Counted from the stretch's first letter, positions 28,713-38,096 are shown. The stretch is 64,000 bases of DNA from Haloquadratum walsbyi J07HQW2 (GCF_000415985.1 NZ_KE356561.1:1768629-1832628), one strand, 5' to 3'. The notes: a model not told the origin generated them from the letters alone. Program-made: numbers and translations.

Positions 28713-29456
28713 ATGGCTGTATCCGATGCGTTTCGTCGACTCACATCCGATCGGGGACTACCAAGCACAGATTGTCTTCCCTGGTGGCTCTCGCCATTGC
28801 CAAGGTGGCTTGAGAATCTTGGGCTCCGGTTGGTTCCAGTAATAATTGTTATTAATATACTTGGGACAATATTTGGGTTTTGGTACTATGGGTTCCATCC
28901 GATCCCACAAACTGACCCACTTATTACATGGCAGTTTGCAAGCGAACCAGTCATCATGTGGCCGTTTGTTCCTGATAGTCCACTTGCAACGTTATTCATC
29001 GCGCTTGCGTTTCTTAGTTGGTGGCGTGGAAAAACAAATGAGTATCTTGCTGCTCTTGCTTTCTTTGGATGTTGGAAGCTTGGGCTATGGACACCATACG
29101 TGCTTACTGTATTTGCGGATGCCTTCTTATCTGTTACAAGAACGCCATTATACGTATTTTTACTCATTAGTCATCTTGGAATGGTTGCCGAAGCGTTTGT
29201 GTTATATCGGATTGCAGACTTTCCTGTCCGGGCTGTGGGTGTCGCAGTCATATGGTACGGATTCAACGATATTGTCGATTACTTCATTCCGATTATAGGT
29301 GACCCACACCATACTGCAATTCCACTCGCAGATACAGCTACTATCGGGAATACAACTGCACTCCATCTCGCGGCTACTGGTGCGGTTGCGCTCACAGTTA
29401 TTGCAACGTTTTTTGCACTGTCAACACATATCTACAAAATTAAAAGTGCTGAATAG
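28713..29456 (+). CDS. DUF1405 family membrane protein
   Basis: A 247-residue integral membrane protein. After a short polar N-terminus there are about six helices, starting LVPVIIVINILGTIFGFWYYG. A typical block follows: FVPDSPLATLFIALAFL and YLAALAFFGCWKLGLWTPYV. Later helices include GVAVIWYGFNDIVDYF and LAATGAVALTVIATFFAL. The pattern matches DUF1405, which has no firm function. The start at 28713 follows a 265-base AT-rich gap. It stands alone and is convergent with the CARF-like regulator. Confidence 0.85.
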   Translation: MAVSDAFRRLTSDRGLPSTDCLPWWLSPLPRWLENLGLRLVPVIIVINILGTIFGFWYYGFHPIPQTDPLITWQFASEPVIMWPFVPDSPLATLFIALAFLSWWRGKTNEYLAALAFFGCWKLGLWTPYVLTVFADAFLSVTRTPLYVFLLISHLGMVAEAFVLYRIADFPVRAVGVAVIWYGFNDIVDYFIPIIGDPHHTAIPLADTATIGNTTALHLAATGAVALTVIATFFALSTHIYKIKSAE

Positions 29457-29550
29457 CTGCTACTACGTTTAGTGGTAGTATCGACAACATTTCAGCGAGG
29501 GTCAGAGTGATACAACCTGTGAATTCACCATTATGAAAGAAGAAATTATC

Positions 29551-30504
29551 TCAATTTTGGTATGTATCGGTCTCTGCACGGACCTGTTGTGCAAGGACAT
29601 CATCATCCTCGGCATGTGACCGTACCCAAAGTTGACCAATGTGTGAAAGGCGAGTTCGATACGATTTTCCACGGTCTTCTTGTTCGATATACCCTTTTCC
29701 ACCGGGACCGAGACGGTCAACGTTGTAGATTACTTTTGACCGGAACGAATCAGTATACTCTTCGTTCATATCACGTGCGAGCGTCTCAGCAAGTTCTGAG
29801 ACCGAATCGAATTCCCCGTACTCACCGAGTTCAAACAAAATGATTTCTTCGAACGGCTTGACATTCCGAAATGAAGCGACCGGAAGTTCAATGATATGTC
29901 CACCGTCAACCGGCTTGGCACCAATCGTTGTCCCGCGTTCATCGAATTCCTCAAGCAGATCAGTAGCTGTCTGATACCGCTCACGAATGCGCTCATCGAA
30001 TTCTGTACCATCACCGGCATTGAGAATATCATCAAGAAGTTCCTTCGCAGCACGCACTTCCTCAGCAAGCTCGGTCTCAAGATACTTTTCAGGAGCTGTA
30101 TAATATGTGTGAATCCGATTTCTATCGGCCTGACGTTCAACCATAATTGAATGGGCAGCAGTAGCGTATGCAAACGAAACCGGACGGGGCATTGCTGAGA
30201 CGTTCACCCACACTTCTGCATCCTCGGCAATATTGAGTTGATCGTTGATGAGATCATATGCCTGTTCAAATGCGGCATCATAATCGTAGACATCTGTGAC
30301 AATGACACGGTTCGTGTCGGCTCCTAATAGGTTCTTAAAATCTTTTTCGAGTTTTTCAGAGAGATTTTGAGAATATTCGACATTTGACTCACTACCAATT
30401 GCGCCTTCAAGCAGAATAACGCGGTCGACATCCACTTGATCTCGTATCAGCGGGGCAATCAATCGATCGTAGTCGAATCCAACAGGAACCACGTGTGTCT
30501 GCAT
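29551..30504 (-). CDS. CARF-like sensor with C-terminal HTH (DUF6293 / HFX_2341-type regulator)
   Basis: A 317-residue protein. The N-terminal half (1-140) is a Rossmann-like CARF/Csa3-type fold (HVVPVGFDYDRLIAPLIRDQVDVDRVILLEG, then VIVTDVYDYDAAFEQAYDLIND and VWVNVSAMPRPVSFAYATAA). The C-terminal part (about 215-310) is a winged helix-turn-helix (FEEIILFELGEYGEFDSVSELAETLA). Csa3 and related regulators sense cyclic oligoadenylates in type III CRISPR systems, but no cas gene or array is in this window. DUF6293 regulators are common in haloarchaea without CRISPR. ATG at 30504 is the natural start. DNA and ligand targets are unknown. Confidence 0.8.
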   Translation of the reverse strand: MQTHVVPVGFDYDRLIAPLIRDQVDVDRVILLEGAIGSESNVEYSQNLSEKLEKDFKNLLGADTNRVIVTDVYDYDAAFEQAYDLINDQLNIAEDAEVWVNVSAMPRPVSFAYATAAHSIMVERQADRNRIHTYYTAPEKYLETELAEEVRAAKELLDDILNAGDGTEFDERIRERYQTATDLLEEFDERGTTIGAKPVDGGHIIELPVASFRNVKPFEEIILFELGEYGEFDSVSELAETLARDMNEEYTDSFRSKVIYNVDRLGPGGKGYIEQEDRGKSYRTRLSHIGQLWVRSHAEDDDVLAQQVRAETDTYQN

Positions 30505-30690
30505 ATAACCTGATATGATAGAGATGGTGTTACCGTTGTTGGTGCGCTCTCAACTAATACGGATTGGAGTTGCTTGCAATACATAAATGATAACGATCTT
30601 ATGAGTATGAGTTTGGGTGTTGAACCCGTCTACTCACATACGTCATATTGATTTATTAACATGAAAGAAACAATAAGAAACCGTATAGAA

Positions 30691-32205
30691 TCAATCCGCG
30701 CGTGATTGTGACCGTGAGCCAACAGCAAATGCATCGGTTTGTTCATCCGCTCCAGCAGTGGTAATAAGGGAAACAACAACAGTCAACACAAGTGAGAGAA
30801 CCATTCCATACAGTGCAAAGTCCCAGGTTAGATACGTTGACCCAAACACAGTAACTCCGCTGATGATCGTTGAAGGAATAAATACATGTAAGATATAGAA
30901 TACTTGAGCACCAGCAATCCCAGCGAACATTCCCTGTCGCGTTGTCTGTGACCAATATAATGCAATCAACACCGGAAGTGTAAGTTGTGCGAATCCACCA
31001 AATGCGGTATCGCCGATCTCAACAAGGGTACCAGGGCGGAATAGACTGGCAATGAATGTTGCAAGTGCAAATCCAGCAACTCCAAGTCTACCGATCCAGC
31101 CTTCTCGGGTTGTTGACGCGGTAGGATTGATCAGTGGTCGGTAAATATCACGAGTAAGATATGACGACCCAGAAAGGAGCATCGAATCTGATGATGACAT
31201 CATCGCAGCCATAGCACCGGCAACAACGAGTGCAGCAAACCATGCTGGGGTGTACTCGGTCAATAATACGGGGATGACATTTGATCCCGATGGGACAGAA
31301 ACACCTAATCCAGCAGCCCATGATCCAAGTAGAAACGCAGGGACAAAAAGCAACAACACAAGAACCGGCCACAGCGTGAATGAACGTTTCAAGACTTTTG
31401 CATTCTCTGCAACAAAGAATCGCTGGTTAATCTGTGGGAACATGGTAACGCCAAAGGCGATTGTCACTGCTGTTGAAATCATCCATTGTGGGGAGTACAG
31501 TCCACCACCAAGTGAGAGAAACTCTGGTTTTGACGTCGCAAGTGCGGTTGAAACTGAACTCATGCCGCCTGCACTTGACAGCACCCATGCGACAGCAATC
31601 CAGATGACACCAAGCATAAAGATACCTTGAAGTGTGTCGGTCCATGCAACCCCACGAAGCCCTGATGCGGCAACATAAATGATCATAAAGACGGTTATGA
31701 GTGCTGCGCCCGCCCAGTATGGCACTGCGCCGGCAGTGAGTCCAACAAGTGCTTCGCCGGCACCCATCTGTTGTAGCATAATATACGGGAACAACCAAAA
31801 CAGGGACACACCAGCAACAAGATATCGCAGTCGTGCTGAACCAAAGCGATCCCCGAGCATTTCACCGAGTGTCACATATCCGTGGCGTTCGCCAACAAGC
31901 CACTGTCGATAGCCGATAACATACCAAAGGATTGCAAATAAAATCCCATCCATTAGTCCCATGACAAGTATCCATTCGGGACCAGCTCCGTATGTGAGAT
32001 TTGGACCGCCAAAGAAAGTAAACGCTGAAAGAAGCGTTGCAAAGGTTGTAAACAACAGTACAATCGTTCCGAGGGATCGACTAGCAAGGTAGTAATCTTC
32101 GGCATCACTGCCCGTTAGTCGGTAGCCAACAATTCCAACACCAAGAGCAAGAACAAGATATGCAGCAACAATGCCTAGTTCAATACTAATTGCCGATTCA
32201 GCCAT
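30691..32205 (-). CDS. Sodium:solute symporter (SSS family)
   Basis: A 504-residue secondary transporter with about 13 membrane helices and the SSS fold. It has an N-terminal LGIVAAYLVLALGVGIVGY helix, the YLASRSLG loop typical of pantothenate/proline-type symporters, the GLRGVAWTDTLQG signature and the ASLFRPGTL region. The substrate cannot be told; PanF-like or sugar/organic acid uptake are possible. The ATG at 32205 overlaps the end of a DUF3311 gene by 8 bases, so the two are translationally coupled. The YhdT-PanF pair of E. coli is the same arrangement. The polar tail (DAFAVGSRSQSRAD) is normal for halophiles. Confidence 0.88.
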   Translation of the reverse strand: MAESAISIELGIVAAYLVLALGVGIVGYRLTGSDAEDYYLASRSLGTIVLLFTTFATLLSAFTFFGGPNLTYGAGPEWILVMGLMDGILFAILWYVIGYRQWLVGERHGYVTLGEMLGDRFGSARLRYLVAGVSLFWLFPYIMLQQMGAGEALVGLTAGAVPYWAGAALITVFMIIYVAASGLRGVAWTDTLQGIFMLGVIWIAVAWVLSSAGGMSSVSTALATSKPEFLSLGGGLYSPQWMISTAVTIAFGVTMFPQINQRFFVAENAKVLKRSFTLWPVLVLLLFVPAFLLGSWAAGLGVSVPSGSNVIPVLLTEYTPAWFAALVVAGAMAAMMSSSDSMLLSGSSYLTRDIYRPLINPTASTTREGWIGRLGVAGFALATFIASLFRPGTLVEIGDTAFGGFAQLTLPVLIALYWSQTTRQGMFAGIAGAQVFYILHVFIPSTIISGVTVFGSTYLTWDFALYGMVLSLVLTVVVSLITTAGADEQTDAFAVGSRSQSRAD

Positions 32206-32458
32206 CTGTTCGATCCTCCCTCATAGTATCAGGTGATACAGATTGTGTTATTGGAATATCCATACCACGATCCCATGCACTGCGGGTAAATGCTGAAAAT
32301 GCAATCGTCGCAGCACACATCCACCCGATATGCCACCATAACCATACAGGAAGACCCCCTATGATTGCGGTGTTTCCCCATAGGAACCATGGAATGGCGA
32401 ATGTAACGAGGACTGCGAAGACTCCAATCCACGCATAGTCTCTCCACCTGCGGTTCAT
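32198..32458 (-). CDS. DUF3311 small membrane protein, partner of the symporter
   Basis: An 86-residue protein with two membrane helices (YAWIGVFAVLVTFAIPWFLWG and WWHIGWMCAATIAFSAFTR) and a short charged tail. DUF3311 proteins are regularly encoded just upstream of SSS symporters and are thought to be accessory subunits. The TGA at 32198 overlaps the start of the symporter by 8 bases. ATG at 32458 is preferred over 32464. The gap above it (32459-32716) holds no gene and separates it from the divergent dnaG. Confidence 0.82.
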   Translation of the reverse strand: MNRRWRDYAWIGVFAVLVTFAIPWFLWGNTAIIGGLPVWLWWHIGWMCAATIAFSAFTRSAWDRGMDIPITQSVSPDTMREDRTDG

Positions 32459-32716
32459 ATACAAGTATAATTCATTGATATACCTAAATATTGTTCTTCA
32501 AGCTTCTATTGACATTATTGAAAAGATATGTTCTTCAAATGGTAATGGTATCTCAATAAATGGCGCATGGATATGTTCAATTAATATGATAATATCCGCT
32601 GAGAATGCTGTGGTGTACGATATACGACAAGTATTTGCCGCGAGCAAGCCGTATGTAGGCATGTCACAGAGATGTGACATCACCATATCATCATCCACCC
32701 CTCAGAGGGAATTATC

Positions 32717-34387
32717 ATGAACGACTCAGATAAATACCTTATTCACGCCGCGATTACTGCAGACGGAATCGTCGAGCGCTCCGACGTCGTGGGTGCAATC
32801 TTTGGTCAGACGGAAGGATTACTCGGGGACGAACTCGATCTTCGTGATCTTCAGCAATCCTCAAAGGTTGGACGCATTGACGCCGATATCGACTCACAGA
32901 ATGGTCAGTCCTTTGGCGAGGTCACGATCGCTAGTAGTCTTGACCGTGTTCAAACAGCCATTCTTGCTGCTTCACTTGAGACAATTACTCGGGTTGGTCC
33001 ATGTGATGCAACCGTTGAAGTTACCAATATTGAGGATGTTCGACGAGCCAAGCGTCGTGCAGTCGTCGAACGAGCAAAAGAACTTCTTGTTGAATCATTC
33101 GATGAGAGTGTAATGACCTCCTCAGAAATTCTTGAAGAGGTTAAAGAAAGTGTCCGAATCGAAGAGATCGATGAATACGGCGGTCTACCCGCTGGTCCAC
33201 ACGTTTCCGACTCTGATGCGGTTATTATTGTTGAGGGACGTGCTGACGTCTTGACACTCCTTCAGTACGGTATCAAAAATGCAGTTGGGGTTGAAGGAAC
33301 CAACATTCCAGATCCAATAGCCAAGTTGACACATGATCGAACGACGACCGCTTTCTTTGATGGTGACCGCGGCGGTAATCTGATTCTCCGTGAGTTGACT
33401 CAAGTGGGTGATGTTGATTATGTTGCATTCGCTCCTGAAGATAAGTCTGTAGAAGATCTTGAGCGTGCAGCCGTATTTGATGTACTTCGAGGAAAGACCT
33501 CAATTGATGCAGTGGAAGTTGACTCCGATCAGAAAGCAGATCGTGACTCTCGTGTTGCTAACACCGGCAATACGGATATTGATCTCAAGACTGAATCAGG
33601 CAATAGCGAGGAATCATCATCTGGGACAAAGGTTACCGATGGCGAAGGAAAGATGCGCTCTAATAGCATATCAGTATCAGAATACCGCACGGATAGGTCA
33701 GTCGACAGTGATGTGGGGCAAAAAAAATCGTCTGATGTAGAAACTAATAATCGCCCGGAGGTTGGAATAAATCCAAATAATGTCGAAGAACACGACAATG
33801 ATCAACAAGTCTCAGCAGTACATGATGGTTCTCAGGTCCAATCAGAATCGATTCCCACCAATTCAGGGGCAATCGCAAATGATTTGAGTGGTGTTGATAA
33901 TGCCTCATCAGGCATAAAGCCATCACAATCACCTAACGAACCAGGAGGTAGAAACAAGACAGAAACGAATATAGACGCAGATGTAAGTCAATCTGATATT
34001 ACTAAAGATTCTGTCAGTAATTCTCAAAGCGATATTGAATCACAACCTGACACTCCTGCTGAGGAGTCCAGAGAAGTCGACTCATTGCGTGATCATGCAC
34101 GTATTGTCGTTGGTGGCAATACAGGGCGCGTTCGACTCGTTGATGAAGAATATACAACGCTTGCAGAGGCACCGGTCACGACAGCCGTTGATACGGTTGA
34201 GACAGCTGATGTCGTCCCACACGGTGTCATTGCTGATGGAGATGTCACGCAGTCGCTTCTTGATGTCGCCTCACAACGTGGCGTTAAGCAGATTGTCGCT
34301 GCATCGACAGGCGAGTTCGTGAAGCGACCTGTTGGTCTTCAGTTACGGACAGCAGATGAATTTCTTGATTCCGGTGCCGATATCTGA
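32717..34387 (+). CDS. dnaG: Archaeal DnaG-type primase with a long central linker
   Basis: Archaeal DnaG is a Toprim protein linked to both RNA processing (exosome) and primer synthesis. The 556-residue product has a conserved N-terminal region (1-160). The Toprim domain follows: VIIVEGRADVLTLL (Glu 173), FFDGDRGG (Asp 215, 217) and FAPEDKSVEDLE. Residues about 268-455 form a Ser/Asn/Asp/Gln-rich low-complexity linker, then a conserved C-terminal domain (HARIVVGGNTGRVRLV to the end, from 460). The usual length is about 410-490, so the linker is long. ATG at 32717 follows a 252-base gap and gives the family start. The frame is intact. Confidence 0.93.
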   Translation: MNDSDKYLIHAAITADGIVERSDVVGAIFGQTEGLLGDELDLRDLQQSSKVGRIDADIDSQNGQSFGEVTIASSLDRVQTAILAASLETITRVGPCDATVEVTNIEDVRRAKRRAVVERAKELLVESFDESVMTSSEILEEVKESVRIEEIDEYGGLPAGPHVSDSDAVIIVEGRADVLTLLQYGIKNAVGVEGTNIPDPIAKLTHDRTTTAFFDGDRGGNLILRELTQVGDVDYVAFAPEDKSVEDLERAAVFDVLRGKTSIDAVEVDSDQKADRDSRVANTGNTDIDLKTESGNSEESSSGTKVTDGEGKMRSNSISVSEYRTDRSVDSDVGQKKSSDVETNNRPEVGINPNNVEEHDNDQQVSAVHDGSQVQSESIPTNSGAIANDLSGVDNASSGIKPSQSPNEPGGRNKTETNIDADVSQSDITKDSVSNSQSDIESQPDTPAEESREVDSLRDHARIVVGGNTGRVRLVDEEYTTLAEAPVTTAVDTVETADVVPHGVIADGDVTQSLLDVASQRGVKQIVAASTGEFVKRPVGLQLRTADEFLDSGADI

Positions 34388-34497
34388 TATATAGATACTC
34401 ATATTGAGCACTAAAGACACAGAAATTTCATTAGTGTATGTTGGACGAGACATATCATATATCTTGAATTGCTAAAATTTTTATTATACATAATCGA

Positions 34498-35052
34498 TCA
34501 CACTAGCTTCGCGTATATGACTGCGTCTACATCACTAATTTCGTCAGTTGTTTCGCTTCGGTAAAATTCCTCGCGTCGACGTACTGGATTGAATCCGGCG
34601 CTCTCATACAATTTTCGTGCCGGAGTATTGTTGACAGCAACGTTGAGTGTGAGCCGGGTTCCAGGGGTAAGCTGAGTCATGAGTGCATTCAGTAACTGAA
34701 TTCCACGTCTTTGTCGTCGATATGCAGGATGGATAACCAACTCTGCAAGATAGGCGGTCGCTTTTCGATTGGTCATACTCATATAGTCAGTGTCTACGTC
34801 AGAACCCTCATTCGTATTGAATGTAGATTCACGCATGAGAGCGGATGTGTTAAGACCAGATTGCTCAGCACCACCGAGCCAAAGTGCATATCCAATAATA
34901 TCTGCTGTCTGTGTGGTTGAGACAAGACAACTACCAATTGTCTGGGTCTTCACAACCAGCTGAAGTAACTGTGGTGACGGTGAGAAAAGGTACTGCTGAA
35001 GTGTAATAAGCTGTGAATAGTCTTCAGAACAGGCTGGACGATACGTACTCAC
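34498..35052 (-). CDS. GNAT-family N-acetyltransferase
   Basis: A 184-residue acetyltransferase of the RimI-like group. Motif A is LAELVIHPAYRRQRRGIQLLNALM, with the acetyl-CoA loop Q-R-R-G-I-Q; the usual second glycine is replaced by glutamine. Motif B is LNVAVNNTPARKLYESAGFNPVRRREEFY. The middle carries an unusual insert of about 25 polar residues (around 70-95). The ATG overlaps the stop of the upstream DUF92 gene as ATGA, a translationally coupled pair. The substrate (a protein N-terminus or small molecule) is unknown. Confidence 0.85.
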   Translation of the reverse strand: MSTYRPACSEDYSQLITLQQYLFSPSPQLLQLVVKTQTIGSCLVSTTQTADIIGYALWLGGAEQSGLNTSALMRESTFNTNEGSDVDTDYMSMTNRKATAYLAELVIHPAYRRQRRGIQLLNALMTQLTPGTRLTLNVAVNNTPARKLYESAGFNPVRRREEFYRSETTDEISDVDAVIYAKLV

Positions 35053-36374
35053 AGCAGAGTAATTGCGCTGCCGACACTTAGGATTGCACCAATAAATGTT
35101 GCAGCTAAATTAACCGTTTCATTCCCAATATTATCACCTTCGATTGTTGCTCCAAGAATGCTGTCAGCTGTCATTCCAAGAAACCCAGCAAGCCCGATTG
35201 CGATACTACCGGTAGCACCAACTGACGGAAACAGCGCAAAGGAGACAATACCGATAATAAGACCACCAAGAATGCCAAATACCTCTCCTTGCCATGTCAC
35301 TCCACCATCAGTCCCTGGAGGCACTGGTGTTAGTGTCGTAATCAGCCGCGGATTGTCATATAGTCCACCAAGCTCTGATGAAAGTGTGTCACTGAGTGCA
35401 GCGGCAATTGAGCCGGCAAACGCATATTGAAATAACACTGGATCAACAGGAATTAATTCGCTTGCTGCAAAGCAAATAACACATAGGAGTGCAATAGCAG
35501 CGTTCCCAAGGACATTTTCGGTCCCACGTGCTCCTTCATTTTCCTCTGCAATTCCTCTTTTCTTCTTTTCATCGTATTTATATTTCGTTGAAAGTGCACC
35601 GATGCTAAAGAAGCTAATAACAACGGCAAACCATCCAAATCCACCAAGGACGATTACAAGTAGACTAAGAAGAACCCCAGAGAGCATCCCAGCCACCGAT
35701 GCAGTGCCAAGAGCATATGAAACAAACCCGAGAGCAGCTGTGACTGCCAGTGCCGCACTGAGTTCAACTGGATTAACATCGCTACCAAGATACGCAAATA
35801 GCCATAATAGAAGTCCACTTGCTAGCATTACAAGCGGGTCATCACGTTCAAAAAGCATCTCACGAAGTAACGCAGCAACAAGTGCGCCAGCAGTTGCAAG
35901 GAAAACATATCGGGGGATAGCTGGTTGAGCTCCAATGACGGTCGCTGTTGCAAACTGTCCACCAACACCAGCAAATGTTCCAGTAACAACAAATCCAGCA
36001 GTCCCCACAAATGGCTCATCAGATGTCTCAGCAATGATTCGTTTTCCGAGATTTCCATATGCAAGGATAAGAACTGATGCAACAAACAGCGAAACCGGGA
36101 GTCCAAGCTCTGTTGATAAGATTGCGAGTCCAGCAGCTGCGAGAGCAAAGCCGGCAAGTCCATTCAGCCGACCATCCTGTCTGTCGCCAGGACGGGCAAA
36201 CAACTCAAAAATCGGACCATCAGTGATCAGGAATGCAGCAATAATACCAACACCAGCGAAAGGTGCGAATGCCGCCTGACCAAGCACCGGAGCAGCGACC
36301 GCCAAGGTCCCGATAAGAGCAAATCCACCAGCCCGCCGGAGCGTGGGTTGCACATACGCCGCTATCGGCGACAT
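35049..36374 (-). CDS. DUF92 family membrane protein (VTE6/phytyl-phosphate kinase-like)
   Basis: A 441-residue integral membrane protein with 10-12 helices. The second half carries the DUF92 signature ATADT-like region: YAFAGSIAAALSDTLSSELGG, PPGTDGGVTWQGEVFGILGGL and GFLGMTADSILGATIEG. In plants VTE6 of this family phosphorylates phytyl phosphate; an isoprenoid phosphate kinase role in archaea is inference. An N-terminal half of about 180 residues with extra helices appears to be an extension. It overlaps the GNAT gene by 4 bases, and the cis-prenyltransferase genes are nearby. The start at 36374 is the best ATG. Confidence 0.85.
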   Translation of the reverse strand: MSPIAAYVQPTLRRAGGFALIGTLAVAAPVLGQAAFAPFAGVGIIAAFLITDGPIFELFARPGDRQDGRLNGLAGFALAAAGLAILSTELGLPVSLFVASVLILAYGNLGKRIIAETSDEPFVGTAGFVVTGTFAGVGGQFATATVIGAQPAIPRYVFLATAGALVAALLREMLFERDDPLVMLASGLLLWLFAYLGSDVNPVELSAALAVTAALGFVSYALGTASVAGMLSGVLLSLLVIVLGGFGWFAVVISFFSIGALSTKYKYDEKKKRGIAEENEGARGTENVLGNAAIALLCVICFAASELIPVDPVLFQYAFAGSIAAALSDTLSSELGGLYDNPRLITTLTPVPPGTDGGVTWQGEVFGILGGLIIGIVSFALFPSVGATGSIAIGLAGFLGMTADSILGATIEGDNIGNETVNLAATFIGAILSVGSAITLL

Positions 36375-36511
36375 GTACTTAATGGTCCCGACACGGGTTT
36401 TTGCATTTTATTTGATTGTTATCTAAACTGAATATGATCGATCTCACCGGAGAGCACCACGAATTGGAATAAATCCTGAGACATATACCATCTCATGTCA
36501 CTGGTATATAT

Positions 36512-37120
36512 GTGGGGCTCTACGATCGATATCTTTCACTCCGTCATCGATTTCATAATGCGAAGCCACCAGCACATGTAGCTGTAGTCATCACTGAACA
36601 GGATTTGCTCGAACAAGGCGCATATCAGACGCTTTCACGATTTTTTAATTGGGCATTTGAATACAGTGCAGCACGGGTAACAATCTCAGTGAGTGTTTTA
36701 GACGAGGCAGTGGTCCCGACGCTTGCCCGTGAGTTTCGCGATCTTACTACCCCACGGTCAGTGGTCGTTCGCCAGCCCGGTGATACCGAACCAGCGGATG
36801 CACCAATACAGGTCAATATCGGGTTAGGTGGTAAACGTGAATTTGCATCAGCTGTTCGCCAGGTTGCTGAAGCAGTTGATGATGGATCAATCGATCCAGA
36901 CGCAGTTGATGCAGATACAATCGAGAAGCGACTTGTTTTTGCTGATGAACCGGATTTGGTCATCAAAACTGGGGCTGAACGACTTTCTGATTTCCTTATT
37001 TGGCAATCAGTGTATTCAGAATTGTATTTTACAGATGTGAACTGGCGGGACTTCCGTCGTCGGGATTATCTTCGCGCAGTGATTGATTATCAAAAGCGTC
37101 AGCGACGGTTTGGTCAATAA
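36512..37120 (+). CDS. Degenerate cis-prenyltransferase paralogue (UppS family, catalytic motif lost)
   Basis: A 202-residue protein related to undecaprenyl/decaprenyl diphosphate synthase. The conserved C-terminal part is recognisable: PDLVIKTGAERLSDFLIWQSVYSE (148-170), WRDFRRRDYLRAV. The key residues have changed: the catalytic DGNRR segment near the N-terminus reads ITEQDLLE, and RTGGExRxSNF reads KTGAERLSDF. The region between is shorter than in active enzymes, which have about 250-320 residues. It is convergent with a full UppS 29 bases away. GTG at 36512 precedes GLYDRYLSLRHRF. It may be a non-catalytic partner (compare NgBR/Nus1 in eukaryotes); that is inference. Confidence 0.78.
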   Translation: MGLYDRYLSLRHRFHNAKPPAHVAVVITEQDLLEQGAYQTLSRFFNWAFEYSAARVTISVSVLDEAVVPTLAREFRDLTTPRSVVVRQPGDTEPADAPIQVNIGLGGKREFASAVRQVAEAVDDGSIDPDAVDADTIEKRLVFADEPDLVIKTGAERLSDFLIWQSVYSELYFTDVNWRDFRRRDYLRAVIDYQKRQRRFGQ

Positions 37121-37148
37121 TGTAGATGATTGTTGATGGAAATATGTG

Positions 37149-38096
37149 TTAATCGGCACTGTCAGTTGAATCGGCTGGAGAGTCACGTTGTCTGGAGAGT
37201 TCAGCGGTTACCTCACGAGCGCCTGTGGCAGACAGTTGCTTTCGGAGTCGTCCGGCGACTTGACGTGCATCCTCAATCTCAGTCTTAGCGACAGCTCTGA
37301 CAAGTGCAACAGCACGCTCAGTGCGTGATTGTCGCCATGATTCTTCTCGCGACTCATATGTGCGAAGACCTCGCAGGAAGTCTGTTTTTGAAAATTCAGG
37401 CCAATACGGCGCACAAAAGTACACAGCTGCCTCATTTCCATTTGCATGCCATGGGAGGAAATTCGACGTTCTTTCATCGCCGCCTGTTCGGACAATCAAA
37501 TCAACATCGCGCGTTGTATGTCTTGAGAGCCGACTCTCGACCGTTTTGGCATCAACTGTGGATGGCTCAAGTTCACCGGCATCGACATCGCGTGCCACAC
37601 TACGAGCAGCACGGAGGAGTTCAGAGCGACCACCGTAGGCTAATGCGATATTAAGACGAAAATCATCGTATCCAGCGGTCTGTGATTCGGCGTATTTAAC
37701 AGCTGTCTGGACTCGCTGTGGAAGTCGCTCAACGTCCCCAATAGCGCCGATTCGGACACAGTTTTCATGTGTTCGTTCTGCGTCGGCAAACTCGTATAGT
37801 TTCGATTCAATAAGATCAAAAAGTGGCTGTAATTCTGCATCTGAACGATTGAAATTCTCTGTTGAAAATGCATACAGCGTCAACTCTTCGATTCCAAGGT
37901 CCTCACACCATTCGAGGACTCGTTCTGTTGTCTGTGCGCCCTCATGATGACCTTTATGCGGATCATCACCCTGTTTTCTGGCATACCGGCGATTTCCATC
38001 TTGGATAATCGCAACGTGTGTTGGTCCTTCTGTTATTTGACGCCGGAGCGCTCGTTCATAGGCGCGCTGTATAACACCACGGACACGCCAAATCAT
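37149..38096 (-). CDS. uppS: (Di-trans,poly-cis) decaprenyl/undecaprenyl diphosphate synthase
   Basis: This enzyme adds cis-isoprene units to an allylic diphosphate, giving the dolichol-type carrier for archaeal glycans. The 315-residue product has the catalytic HVAIIQDGNRRYAR (27-40, Asp 33), the substrate-binding YAFSTENFNR (75-84) and RTGGDERTSNF (203-213). The ATG at 38096 (MIWRVRGVIQ) is used; the frame to 38144 adds an unusual Thr/Ser-rich start. The C-terminal 60 residues are an extension rich in charged residues. A degenerate paralogue lies next to it. All catalytic residues are present. Confidence 0.93.
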   Translation of the reverse strand: MIWRVRGVIQRAYERALRRQITEGPTHVAIIQDGNRRYARKQGDDPHKGHHEGAQTTERVLEWCEDLGIEELTLYAFSTENFNRSDAELQPLFDLIESKLYEFADAERTHENCVRIGAIGDVERLPQRVQTAVKYAESQTAGYDDFRLNIALAYGGRSELLRAARSVARDVDAGELEPSTVDAKTVESRLSRHTTRDVDLIVRTGGDERTSNFLPWHANGNEAAVYFCAPYWPEFSKTDFLRGLRTYESREESWRQSRTERAVALVRAVAKTEIEDARQVAGRLRKQLSATGAREVTAELSRQRDSPADSTDSAD

